Of a stretch of DNA of 36,513 bases, positions 15,906-23,788 are shown piece after piece. The DNA is from UBA11524 sp051886675 (lineage in GTDB: Bacteria; Bacillota; Clostridia; Christensenellales; Aristaeellaceae), in contig JBJEYH010000405.1 in the NCBI GenBank assembly GCA_051886675.1, forward strand, positions 1 through 36,513. The letters are read 5' to 3'. Within the stretch, counting starts at the first letter, position 1; each line of letters opens with the position of its first letter. The notes under the pieces are model-generated. The model was not told where the DNA came from and ran no database searches. It saw nothing but the letters and a program-made list of their open reading frames with translations. A program made the translations under genes and the position numbers.

Positions 15906-17342
15906 GTGAAAATCGTTTCGTTCGCCATGAAAATCCTCAGGACAAGCCCGGTCTTTCACCGGCTGCGTCCGCGCATCATGACCATGGTGCTTCTGCTGGT
16001 GGTGCCCGTCAGCGTCATGTGCATGGCGCTGACCATCGGCTCCATCTTCCAGAGCATCGATCAGGTTCACCTCAACGGCAACAACGGCCTGGGCTCCTTC
16101 CTGGATCAGGTGGCGCTGCGCTATGAGTGCGAGGGCACCGATCCGCTGGAGGATTTTCCCTCGGTGGTGGCCGGCAACATGCTGCCGCTGTTCCCGGTCG
16201 TTTCGGCGGAGAATGGCGCGGTCTATGTGTCCTGCGACAGGGAGCAGGCCTTCCTGATCCATGCCGACGGCACCTGGGAGCCCACCGATGAATCCTACAC
16301 GAGCCTGCTCACGCTTCACGAGAACTTTGTGTGGGACGATCCGAAGAACGCCTTCCAGGTGGTGGTGGTCTGCCCCCGGAACTATTCCCTGAAGCACATT
16401 CCCTCCTGGTACTGGTTCGCGCTCTTGCTGTCGGGCGTCACGCCCTTCGGATGCCTGCTGCTGTACCGGCGGCTGCATCATGATATCCTGGTGCCCATGG
16501 AGGTGCTCGGCCGGGGGGTGGAGGCCTTCAAGGCGGATCACGCCTACCGGATCCCGGATCTGGGGGACAAGTTCCCGGACGATTTCCTCCGCCTGAACGA
16601 GGCCTTCAACAACATGGTGCAGGAGGTGGAGCTCTCCCACGAGAAGGACATCCGCATGCTCGAGGGCGAGATGGACAACATGCGTCTGCAGGTCAATCCG
16701 CATCTGCTGCTCAACTCGCTGAACATGATCTACGCCCTGGCCCAGTCGAAGAATACCCAGACCATTCAGGAATACGCCCTGTGCCTGGGGGATTACTTCC
16801 GGTATGTGCTGCGGCGGGGGCAGCAGCTGGTGAGCGTGCGGCAGGAGCTGGACTTTGTGGACAACTTCATTCACATCCAGCGCATACGCTTTCCGGACCG
16901 GTTTTCGTATGTGTACCAGGCCTCGGACAGCAGCCTGGACGCGCTGATTCCCCCGCTGCTGATCGAGAACTTTGTGGAAAACGCCATCAAGTACGCCCTG
17001 AAGCCCGACGAGGCCATCGAGGTGGTGGTATCGGTGCACACCGAGGAGACGGACGCGGGCGGACGGGCGCTGCACATCGCCATCATGGATACGGGCAGCG
17101 GCATCCGGCCCGACGTGCTGGCGTGCCTGGAGCGGCACGAGCCCTACGTGGACGCCGCGGGTCACCGGCACATCGGCATCTACAACTGCGTGCGGCGGAT
17201 CGAGCTGTTCTACGGCGAGAAGGGCGACGTGCATTTCACCAGCGGCGAGCAGCAGGGCACGCAGGCGTACATCGTGATTCCCTGCGTGTATGAGGAACCG
17301 CAGAAGGGGAGGGCGGAGCATGAATATCCTGATCGTGGATGA
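15906..17342 (+). CDS. YesM-type sensor histidine kinase
   Basis: This membrane histidine kinase has 478 residues from the GTG at 15906. The order is a first transmembrane helix (IMTMVLLLVVPVSVMCMALT), an extracytoplasmic sensing region of about 120 residues, a second helix (WYWFALLLSGVTPFGCLLLY), a HAMP-like linker, a His_kinase domain with the phospho-acceptor His266 in QVNPHLLLNSLN, and an HATPase domain with the N-box LIENFVENAIKYALKP and G-box DTGSGI. The GTG is chosen because AAGGGG (15894-15899) is correctly spaced; ATG at 15927 is an alternative. Starts upstream would precede or overlap the -10 element. It overlaps the response-regulator gene by 23 bp. In the YesM family, such kinases sense extracellular oligosaccharide, usually together with an adjacent ABC importer as here. 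Confidence 0.9.
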   Translation: MKIVSFAMKILRTSPVFHRLRPRIMTMVLLLVVPVSVMCMALTIGSIFQSIDQVHLNGNNGLGSFLDQVALRYECEGTDPLEDFPSVVAGNMLPLFPVVSAENGAVYVSCDREQAFLIHADGTWEPTDESYTSLLTLHENFVWDDPKNAFQVVVVCPRNYSLKHIPSWYWFALLLSGVTPFGCLLLYRRLHHDILVPMEVLGRGVEAFKADHAYRIPDLGDKFPDDFLRLNEAFNNMVQEVELSHEKDIRMLEGEMDNMRLQVNPHLLLNSLNMIYALAQSKNTQTIQEYALCLGDYFRYVLRRGQQLVSVRQELDFVDNFIHIQRIRFPDRFSYVYQASDSSLDALIPPLLIENFVENAIKYALKPDEAIEVVVSVHTEETDAGGRALHIAIMDTGSGIRPDVLACLERHEPYVDAAGHRHIGIYNCVRRIELFYGEKGDVHFTSGEQQGTQAYIVIPCVYEEPQKGRAEHEYPDRG

Positions 17343-18090
17343 CGAGCGCTGGGCCATTCAGGGCATCCTGGACGGGGTGGACTGGGCGCGGCTGGGGTTT
17401 GACAAGGTGCTCACGGCATGCAGCTACCAGGAGGCGGTGGATCATTTCCGGAGCACCTATGTGGACATCATGGTCAGCGATATCGAGATGCCCGGCCGCA
17501 GCGGCCTGGAGCTGATCGAATACGTCAACGAGCACAGCCCCAACACCGAGTGCATCATCCTGACCTGCCATGACGAGTTCGACTACGCCCGGACGGCGGT
17601 GCATCTCAACTGCCTGGAGTACGCCCTCAAGCCGATCCGCTACCAGAAGCTGACCGAGCTGCTCCTGCGCGCCCGGGAGCGGATCGACAGGCGCCGCCAG
17701 AGCGAGCAGGTGCAGCAGCTGGGGCAGCAGTACATCGACACCCTGGCCCGGAACCTGCGCGGCGACACCACCAACGCCCTGGACGCGGCGGTGAGCTACA
17801 TCGACGCGCACCTGGCGGACGAATTGTCCGTCAAGGAGCTGGCGGGGGCGTGCTTCATCAGCGCGGATCATCTCACGCGCCTGTTCAAGAAGAAGTTCGG
17901 CATGACGGTGTCCGAATACATCCAGGACAAGCGGATCCGTCTGGCCGCCGAGCTGCTGACGCGGGGGGATCTGAGCATATCGGCGGTGTCCAACACGGTG
18001 GGGTTCGGGAATTACTCGTATTTCACCGAGCAGTTCAAGAAGCGCTACGGCGTCACCCCGCGGGAGTATCAGCGGGGGGCGCACAGCTGA
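17320..18090 (+). CDS. YesN-type response regulator with AraC DNA-binding domain
   Basis: This 256-residue response regulator has a receiver domain at 1-120 (acidic pocket Asp7/Asp8, phospho-acceptor Asp54 in IMVSDIEMPG, Lys104 in YALKPI) and a C-terminal AraC-type double helix-turn-helix (about 155-256; for example ISADHLTRLFKKKFGMTVSE and NYSYFTEQFKKRYGVTPREY). AraC domains typically bind direct repeats about 21 bp apart next to the -35 region. Six promoters in this window show exactly that layout, one of them beginning 15 bp after this gene, so this protein is the leading candidate activator (inference). The ATG at 17320 follows GGGGAGGG; the longer in-frame start at 17290 lies inside the kinase gene. 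It is unusually compact, since many YesN homologues carry a long middle domain. Confidence 0.93.
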   Translation: MNILIVDDERWAIQGILDGVDWARLGFDKVLTACSYQEAVDHFRSTYVDIMVSDIEMPGRSGLELIEYVNEHSPNTECIILTCHDEFDYARTAVHLNCLEYALKPIRYQKLTELLLRARERIDRRRQSEQVQQLGQQYIDTLARNLRGDTTNALDAAVSYIDAHLADELSVKELAGACFISADHLTRLFKKKFGMTVSEYIQDKRIRLAAELLTRGDLSISAVSNTVGFGNYSYFTEQFKKRYGVTPREYQRGAHS

Positions 18091-18104
18091 CGGAGGGCAG
18101 CATA

Positions 18105-18166
18105 TCGGATTTACCGGATTTTTGGTCGGATTGGATACAGCGGCGGCGGGCCTTTGATGTCATAAT
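18105..18166 (+). promoter_or_regulatory. TCGGAT direct-repeat promoter of secreted protein-GH operon
   Basis: TCGGAT at 18105-18110 and 18126-18131 (21 bp apart) is followed by a 29-bp gap and CATAAT at 18161-18166 as the -10. A further CGGAT lies between the hexamers. The site starts 15 bp after the stop of the AraC-type regulator gene, with no terminator between. Confidence 0.75.
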
Positions 18167-18211
18167 AGTGTTACCGAAAGGGCGATGCCCTGAAAAAGGA
18201 GGAAACACAAG

Positions 18212-19288
18212 ATGATCAAAAGGATTGCTGCTCTGCTGGTTAGCCTGATGCTGCTCATGTCCGTGATGTCCTTCGCCTCCGCCGAGTCCGCCGTGCCGGA
18301 CGTGGCCAATACCTACTTCTCCTACGGCTATGACGTGGGCTTCTTCATGGATTACTTCATCCACTTCTACGACGAGGTGCCCGGCATGGGCAAGGTGTTC
18401 TACGCGGGCTTCTGCCTGAACCAGATCACCTTCAGCGGCACCTACGAGATTCTGCCCGAGGCCTGCGATTACGCCTGCTGGCCGGATCGGCCCACCCAGG
18501 AGGCCGCGGGCGACGACGCTGAGGTGCCCACCGGCACCGCGCCCTACACCGTGGTGTTCTACGACTTCGACGGCAACGAGATCGACCGCTGCGGCATGGA
18601 TGAGACCCATGTGTATCTGGACATGGCCAACCTGTGCGCCATCGGCTGCGAGCACAACGTGCTGACCCTGGATACCGAGCCCGAGACCTCCGACTTCGCG
18701 GCGGATTACGCGGGCGAGCTGGCCGTGGCCATGGCGGACTTCATCTGCCCCGACGACGATACCGCCACCCTGACCCTGAAGGTCAACGGCCGGTATGACG
18801 ACCTGGTCATCATGCTGGTGGAGGGCACCTTCGCCATGAACGAGGATCAGACCGTGATCACCCTGACCCCCGACAGCGAGGATGACGACGGCGCCGTGGT
18901 GTCCCTGAACGAGGACGGCACCTGGACCTACGTCTCCGACAGCGGCGACGAGATGACCCTGATCCAGGTGAAGGCTGCCGAGGTGGCCTACACCCTGAAG
19001 GGCGCGATCCCCGTGCCCGGCATGGAGGGCGTGAACGCCGACTTCATCTGCAGCCTGTACGACGACGGCACGGTCGCGCTGTACGCGGACTTCATGGGCA
19101 ACCGGATGGACGTGGACGCCGGCACCTATGAGATCGACATGGCTACCTACTCCTTTATCATCCACTTCGACACCGCCGGCGACCTGACCACCGAGGGCTT
19201 CGCCGCCGACATGGTGCTGAACTACGCCGCCGGGAACGTGGAGCCCTTCGGCGCCATCGAGCAGACGCTGGCCTTCGTGGCGGAGTAA
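18212..19288 (+). CDS. Secreted acidic protein of unknown function
   Basis: This 358-residue protein is not recognised. It has a clear Sec signal peptide (MIKRIAALLVSLMLLMSVMS, then FASAES, cleavage after ASA). The mature part is very acidic and rich in Asp, Glu, Thr, Tyr and Val, with alternating beta-type patterns. Similar segments recur, such as SGTYEILPEACDYACW, EGTFAMNEDQTVITLTPD and AGTYEIDMATYSFIIHFD, suggesting two or three copies of a small beta-barrel or jelly-roll unit. It has several cysteines and no lipobox or wall-anchor motif. The ribosome site AAAAAGGAGG is excellent. It is first in a TCGGAT-regulated operon and is followed by a hairpin with a weak T tract, so it may be made in larger amounts than the downstream hydrolases. 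Glycan binding outside the cell is a possibility only. Confidence 0.75.
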   Translation: MIKRIAALLVSLMLLMSVMSFASAESAVPDVANTYFSYGYDVGFFMDYFIHFYDEVPGMGKVFYAGFCLNQITFSGTYEILPEACDYACWPDRPTQEAAGDDAEVPTGTAPYTVVFYDFDGNEIDRCGMDETHVYLDMANLCAIGCEHNVLTLDTEPETSDFAADYAGELAVAMADFICPDDDTATLTLKVNGRYDDLVIMLVEGTFAMNEDQTVITLTPDSEDDDGAVVSLNEDGTWTYVSDSGDEMTLIQVKAAEVAYTLKGAIPVPGMEGVNADFICSLYDDGTVALYADFMGNRMDVDAGTYEIDMATYSFIIHFDTAGDLTTEGFAADMVLNYAAGNVEPFGAIEQTLAFVAE

Positions 19289-19310
19289 GGCGTCCGGCGG
19301 GTTTTGAGCG

Positions 19311-19344
19311 GGAGCCGTCGTCCTTGGCAGGCGGCGGCTCCTTT
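19311..19344 (+). terminator. Intra-operon hairpin (partial terminator or processing site)
   Basis: GGAGCCGTCG (19311-19320) pairs with CGGCGGCTCC (19332-19341) in a 10-bp stem with one G-T wobble, followed by only three T residues. It lies 22 bases after the secreted-protein gene and probably reduces rather than stops transcription into the downstream hydrolases. Confidence 0.5.
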
Positions 19345-19423
19345 CGCCGTTGCCGGGCAGACGCGCATGCCGTTCCGTCGCGGGCCTGGATACCCGATCA
19401 TCATCAACAAGGAGATGGGCATC

Positions 19424-20959
19424 ATGAAACAGTACGAAACCTTTGAGCTGCGCTTTGCCGGCCCCGTGCTCACCGAGGCCTGGGCCGCCATCGACCTCAC
19501 CGCCACCTTCTCCCGCCATGGCGAAAGCACGACGGTCAAGGGCTTCTATGACGGCGACGGCGCGTACGTCGTGCGCTATCTGCCCGAGGAGCCCGGCGAG
19601 TATGCCTGGCGGGTGAGCGGCTGCGTATCCGCCGAGGGCAGCGAGGTCTGCGTTCCGGCGGAGGGCGCCCACGGCATCGTCCGGGCGGTGGATACCCACT
19701 TCGAGCATGCCGACGGCACGCTGTTCCATCCCTTCGGCACCACGGTGTATGCCCTGGCCTCCCAGGACGACGATCTGGTGGCGCAGACCCTCGACACCCT
19801 GCGCGCCGCGCCCTTCAACAAGGTGCGCATGTGCGTCTTCCCCAAGCACTACGACTACAACCACAACGAGCCCCCCTGCTACGCCTTCGAGAGGAACGAT
19901 GACGGCTCCTGGGATACCGGCCGGCCCTGCATCGCCTTCTGGCGCCGCTTCGAGGGGATTCTGGACCGGATCATGGCCATGGGCATCCAGGTGGATCTGA
20001 TCCTGTTCCACCCCTATGACCGCTGGGGCTTCAACACGCTGCCCCAGGAGGACAATCTGGCGTATCTCGACTACCTGCTGCGCCGCCTGAGCGCCAAGCC
20101 GGGCATCTGGTGGTCGCTGGCCAACGAGTACGATCTGGCCATCGCCCGCAAGACCATGGCCGACTGGGAGGAGATCGAGGAATACACCGCCGCCAACGAT
20201 CCCTTCCACCATCTGCTGTCCTGCCACAACTGCATGTGCCTGTGGGACGCCACCCGGCCCCGCGTGACCCACGCCAGCATCCAGACCAAGGCGTTCACCG
20301 AGATTCCCCGCTGGCTGAAGGAATACGGAAAGCCCGTGATGATCGACGAGTGCGCCTACGAGGGCAACCTGAGGAACTACTGGGGCTGCATCTCCGGGCA
20401 GGAGATGACGCACCGCTTCTGGCGGGCGGTGGCGTCGGGCGGCTACTGCACCCACGGGGAGACCTTCCTGGCGGAGGACGAGGTGCTGTGGTGGGGCAAG
20501 GGCGGCCGGCTGAAGGGCGAAAGCCCGGCGCGGATCCGGTTCCTGCGCGACATCGTGGAGGGTCTGCCCGGCCCGCTGAAGCCCTGGCTTCAGGGGCTGA
20601 CGGCCATGGCGCTGATGATCACGGAGGAGCTGGCGGCGCGGGTGAGCGCGGCCACCGACGGCTACACCCTGGCCTTCGGGGGGAGCATCCTGCGCATGAA
20701 GGAGCAGGATCGCTGGGCGCATCTGAACAGCGAGCATCCCTGGCAGGCCCGGTGCGGCGACGAATGCCTGCTGATCTTCTTCGACCGGCAGTGTCCCGCC
20801 GAAGCGCTCCTTGACCTGCCCGAGGGCAAGCGCTACCGGGTGGAGGTCATCGACGCGTGGAACATGACCCGCGAGGTCTTTGCCGGGGACGCCCAGGGTC
20901 AGGTGCTGGTCAGGCTGCCCGGCCGGGAGAGCATGGCGGTGCTGGCGACGCGGCTGTGA
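19424..20959 (+). CDS. Apiosidase-like glycoside hydrolase (DUF5060-DUF4038-DUF5605 type)
   Basis: This 511-residue protein has an N-terminal beta domain of the DUF5060 type (about 1-90; YETFELRFAGPVLTEAWAAI, then PGEYAWRV), a TIM-barrel region of the DUF4038/apiosidase-like type and a C-terminal beta domain of the DUF5605 type. The barrel carries FHPFGTTVYALASQ, FNKVRMCVFPKHYDYNHNEP, WWSLANEYDLA (Glu after Asn as candidate acid/base) and KPVMIDECAYEGN (Glu as candidate nucleophile). These are clan-A-like positions. One member of the wider DUF4038 group is a characterised apiosidase (GH140), but the specificity here is unknown. The start at 19424 follows AAGGAG at 19409-19414. It has no signal peptide and is cytoplasmic. 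It lies between the secreted protein and the GH2 gene. Confidence 0.78.
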   Translation: MKQYETFELRFAGPVLTEAWAAIDLTATFSRHGESTTVKGFYDGDGAYVVRYLPEEPGEYAWRVSGCVSAEGSEVCVPAEGAHGIVRAVDTHFEHADGTLFHPFGTTVYALASQDDDLVAQTLDTLRAAPFNKVRMCVFPKHYDYNHNEPPCYAFERNDDGSWDTGRPCIAFWRRFEGILDRIMAMGIQVDLILFHPYDRWGFNTLPQEDNLAYLDYLLRRLSAKPGIWWSLANEYDLAIARKTMADWEEIEEYTAANDPFHHLLSCHNCMCLWDATRPRVTHASIQTKAFTEIPRWLKEYGKPVMIDECAYEGNLRNYWGCISGQEMTHRFWRAVASGGYCTHGETFLAEDEVLWWGKGGRLKGESPARIRFLRDIVEGLPGPLKPWLQGLTAMALMITEELAARVSAATDGYTLAFGGSILRMKEQDRWAHLNSEHPWQARCGDECLLIFFDRQCPAEALLDLPEGKRYRVEVIDAWNMTREVFAGDAQGQVLVRLPGRESMAVLATRL

Positions 20960-21005
20960 GACCCACAAGCGACGCGCGGCGGCGCGTGAAGGAGAGGAGA
21001 AGCGC

Positions 21006-23171
21006 ATGCGAAAGACGATCCCATTCAACGAGGGCTGGTACTTTGCCAAACCCGGCGAGGCTCCTGCGGCCGTGACGCTTCCGCACACCTGGAACGCGGC
21101 GGACGGTCAGGACGGCGGCAACGACTACTGGCGGGGCACGGCGGTGTACACCAAGGCCTTTGCCATGCCTGAGCACGCCGGGGGCGAGCGGGTCTGCCTG
21201 TCCTTCGACGGCGCGGCCATGACCGCCGACGTCACCCTGAACGGCGCGGCGCTGTGCCATCACGAGGGGGGCTATTCCACCTTCCGCGTGGACGTCACCG
21301 ATCACCTGCTGCCGCACAACGAGCTGCGGGTGGCCGTGGACAACAGCCGCAACGACCGGGTCTATCCGCAGAAGGCGGACTTCACCTTCTACGGCGGCCT
21401 TTACCGGGACGTGAGCCTGATCATCGTGCCGGCGGAGCATTTCGAGCTGGAAGCGTGGGGCGCCCCGGGCATCAGGGTCACGCCCGTCCTTCAGGAGGGC
21501 GAGGCCCGGATCACTGTGGAAACCTGGCAGAACGCCGACGTCCCCGTGACCATGACCATTGGCGGCCAGAGCATCACCGTGCCCTCGGAGGACGGGCATG
21601 CCTGCGCCGTGTTCACCATCGCCGAGCCCCATCTGTGGGACGGCGTGGATGATCCGTACCTCTACACCGCCCGGGCGGAGCTTCCCTCGGGGGATGCGGT
21701 CGCGGCGCGCTTCGGCGTGCGCTCCTTCCGCATGGATCCGGAGAAGGGCTTCTTCCTCAACGGCCGGCCCTATCCGCTGCGGGGCGTCAGCCGGCATCAG
21801 GACAGAGCCGGCGTGGGCAACGCGCTGACCATGGAGCATCACCGGGAGGACGTGGCCATCATCCGCGAAATCGGCGCGAACACCGTGCGTCTGGCGCACT
21901 ATCAGCAGGCGCAGGCCTTCTACGACCTGTGCGACGAAAACGGCCTGATCGTCTGGGCGGAGATCCCCTACATCACCCTGCACATGCCGGGCGGCCGGGA
22001 GAACACCCTCTCGCAGATGCGGGAGCTGGTCACGCAGTGCTACAATCATCCGTCCATCGTGTGCTGGGGACTGTCCAACGAGATCACCGCCGCCAGCCCC
22101 GTGGACGAGGATCTGCTGGAGAACCATCGTCTCCTGCAGGCCCTGTGCCGCAGCCTGGACGCGACCCGGCCCACCACCATGGCCCACGCCTTCATGCTGG
22201 AGACCGACAGCCCGCTCATTGAGATCGCCGACATCGCCAGCTACAACCTGTATTTCGGCTGGTATCTGGGCGAGCTGGAGCAGAACGAGGAATTCTTCGA
22301 CAAGTACCGCCGGGAGCATCCGGATCGGGTGATGGGCTTCTCCGAGTACGGCGCGGACGCCAATCCGGCCTTCCACGCCGTCCAGCCTGAGCGGGGCGAC
22401 TATACCGAGGAATACCAGTGCCGCTATCATGAGCACATCCTGCGGGTGATCGACGAGCGGCCCTTCCTGTGGGCCACCCATGTGTGGAACCTGTTCGACT
22501 TCGCCGCCGACGGCCGCGACGAGGGCGGCAAAAAGGGCGTCAACCAGAAGGGGCTGGTCACCATGGACCGCAGGGTGCGCAAGGATGCCTTCTACCTCTA
22601 CAAGGCGGCCTGGTCGAAGGAGCCCTTCGTGCACGTGTGCGGCAGGCGGTACGCCGACCGGGCCGAGGATGAAACGCAGATCCGGGTCTATTCCAACGGC
22701 GATTGCGTCGCCCTGTATGTGGACGGCGCGAAGGTGGCGGAGCAGACCGGCTCGCGGGTGTTCGTGTTCACGGTACGCATCACCGGCGAGCACGAGATCA
22801 CCGCGGAAGCCGGCGGACAGCGCGACACCATCCGGATCAGGCGCGTGGCCGAGCCGAACGGGGCCTATGCTTTCCGCAAGCAGGAGGTCGTCAACTGGTT
22901 CGACAGGAAGGAATACGACCCTGCCTGCTTCTCCATCCGCGACACCATGGGCGAATTGCGCGCCCATCCGGAGGCCGGCCCGCTGATGGAGGCCATGATG
23001 ACCCGCATGCGCGCCGCCCGGGGCGAGGTGGCCCAGAGCGCGGGCAACAACGCCAATCTGCAGAGCATGATGGCGGGGATTCCCTTCGAGAAGCTCATCC
23101 GTCAGGCGGGCAACGTGCCGGAGGAGCTGGTGCGCAGCCTGAACGACGCGCTGCAGAAGATCAGGAAGTGA
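21006..23171 (+). CDS. GH2 glycoside hydrolase (beta-galactosidase/glucuronidase family) with helical tail
   Basis: This 721-residue GH2 enzyme has no signal peptide. Domains in order are an N-terminal jelly-roll sugar-binding domain (LPHTWNAADGQDGGNDYWRG), an Ig-like domain, and a TIM barrel starting near LNGRPYPLRGVSRHQDRAG. The acid/base is Glu359 in CWGLSNE and the nucleophile is Glu447 in MGFSEYGAD. A beta domain follows, then a helical tail (about 643-721, DTMGELRAHPEAGPLMEAM) resembling tails on the GH3 and GH78 proteins. The ATG at 21006 follows AAGGAGAGGAG. It is the last gene of the operon driven from 18105. Its final ~24 codons plus terminator are duplicated three more times immediately downstream. 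Substrate (galactoside, glucuronide, mannoside or arabinoside) cannot be fixed from sequence. Confidence 0.9.
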   Translation: MRKTIPFNEGWYFAKPGEAPAAVTLPHTWNAADGQDGGNDYWRGTAVYTKAFAMPEHAGGERVCLSFDGAAMTADVTLNGAALCHHEGGYSTFRVDVTDHLLPHNELRVAVDNSRNDRVYPQKADFTFYGGLYRDVSLIIVPAEHFELEAWGAPGIRVTPVLQEGEARITVETWQNADVPVTMTIGGQSITVPSEDGHACAVFTIAEPHLWDGVDDPYLYTARAELPSGDAVAARFGVRSFRMDPEKGFFLNGRPYPLRGVSRHQDRAGVGNALTMEHHREDVAIIREIGANTVRLAHYQQAQAFYDLCDENGLIVWAEIPYITLHMPGGRENTLSQMRELVTQCYNHPSIVCWGLSNEITAASPVDEDLLENHRLLQALCRSLDATRPTTMAHAFMLETDSPLIEIADIASYNLYFGWYLGELEQNEEFFDKYRREHPDRVMGFSEYGADANPAFHAVQPERGDYTEEYQCRYHEHILRVIDERPFLWATHVWNLFDFAADGRDEGGKKGVNQKGLVTMDRRVRKDAFYLYKAAWSKEPFVHVCGRRYADRAEDETQIRVYSNGDCVALYVDGAKVAEQTGSRVFVFTVRITGEHEITAEAGGQRDTIRIRRVAEPNGAYAFRKQEVVNWFDRKEYDPACFSIRDTMGELRAHPEAGPLMEAMMTRMRAARGEVAQSAGNNANLQSMMAGIPFEKLIRQAGNVPEELVRSLNDALQKIRK

Positions 23172-23179
23172 ACAGCAAA

Positions 23180-23213
23180 CCGGATCAGGCCATGAGCGCC
23201 CGATCCGGCTTTT
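23180..23213 (+). terminator. Intrinsic terminator of GH2 operon (copy 1 of 4)
   Basis: CCGGATC (23180-23186) pairs with GATCCGG (23202-23208), with an inner GGC/GCC stem, followed by TTTT at 23210-23213, directly after the GH2 stop codon. Confidence 0.85.
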
Positions 23214-23359
23214 GTATGACGCCCGGCTTCCCGGGGGAATGAAGCGGCTGATCAGCCAGCGGCGGGAGCATCGGGAGGCGCGTCAGGCGGGCAACGTGCC
23301 GGGAAGCCGGTGCGCCGCCTGAACGACGCGCTGCAGAAGATCAGGAAGTGAACAGCAAA

Positions 23360-23393
23360 CCGGATCAGGCCATGAGCGCCCGATCCGGCTTTT
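23360..23393 (+). terminator. Intrinsic terminator, repeat copy 2
   Basis: The hairpin is identical to the one at 23180, within the second repeat unit, with a four-T tract. Confidence 0.75.
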
Positions 23394-23540
23394 GTATGAC
23401 GCCCGGCTTCCCGGGGGAATGAAGCGGCTGATCAGCCAGCGGCGGGAGCATCGGGAGGCGCGTCAGGCAGGCAACGTGCCGGAGGAACTGGTGCGCAGCC
23501 TGAACGACGCGCTGCGGAGGATCAGGAAGTGAACAGCAAA

Positions 23541-23574
23541 CCGGATCAGGCCATGACGCCCGATCCGGCTTTTT
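23541..23574 (+). terminator. Intrinsic terminator, repeat copy 3
   Basis: The same hairpin has one base deleted in the loop region and a five-T tract at 23570-23574. Confidence 0.75.
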
Positions 23575-23721
23575 GTATGACGCCCGGCATCCCGGGGGGA
23601 ATGAAGCGGCTGATCAGTCAGCGGCGGGAGCATCGGGAGGCGCGTCAGGCGGGCAACGTGCCGGGAAGCTGATGCGCCGCCTGAACGACGCGCTGCGGAG
23701 GATCAGGAAGTGAACAGCAAA

Positions 23722-23756
23722 CCGGATCAGGCCATGAGCGCCCGATCCGGCTTTTT
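23722..23756 (+). terminator. Intrinsic terminator, repeat copy 4
   Basis: The same hairpin is followed by a five-T tract at 23752-23756. It is the last block before the convergent GH78 gene. The reverse direction has only three T residues, so it would be a weak stop for GH78. Confidence 0.75.
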
Positions 23757-23788
23757 GGTGCAATGCTCCGGCTTCCTCCGCGGGCGGA

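Larger units (their letters stand above)
23100..23757 (+). repeat. Four tandem ~180-bp copies of GH2 3' end plus terminator
   Basis: Copies begin at 23100, 23281, 23461 and 23643 (periods 181, 180 and 182 bp); the fourth is incomplete. Each holds the codons for the last ~24 residues of the GH2 protein, its stop, an intrinsic terminator and a spacer. The first copy is part of the functional gene. Copies 1 and 3 (of 0-3) share a GGGAAGC variant where 0 and 2 have GGAGGA(G/A)C. Copies 0 and 1 share GCTGCAGAAG where 2 and 3 have GCTGCGGAGG. This points to an older doublet that was duplicated as a block. The extra copies have no start codon or ribosome site and are not expected to be translated. 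Confidence 0.9.
23172..23788. other. Intergenic region between GH2 and GH78, occupied by tandem repeats
   Basis: This 617-base gap between converging genes holds the repeat array and its four terminators. The last ~30 bases before the GH78 stop are unique. I found no independent gene in it; short frames there are continuations of the repeated GH2 tail. Confidence 0.8.

Noticed and set aside
18053..21088. Long minus-strand open frame opposite the secreted protein and apiosidase-like genes
   Set aside because: Composition is that of a shadow frame, it covers a promoter, and it has no recognisable domain. The plus-strand genes are well supported.
23100..23757. Possible CRISPR array or insertion element
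   Set aside because: Units of ~181 bp with no unique spacers, no terminal inverted repeats and no transposase; they are copies of the GH2 3' end.
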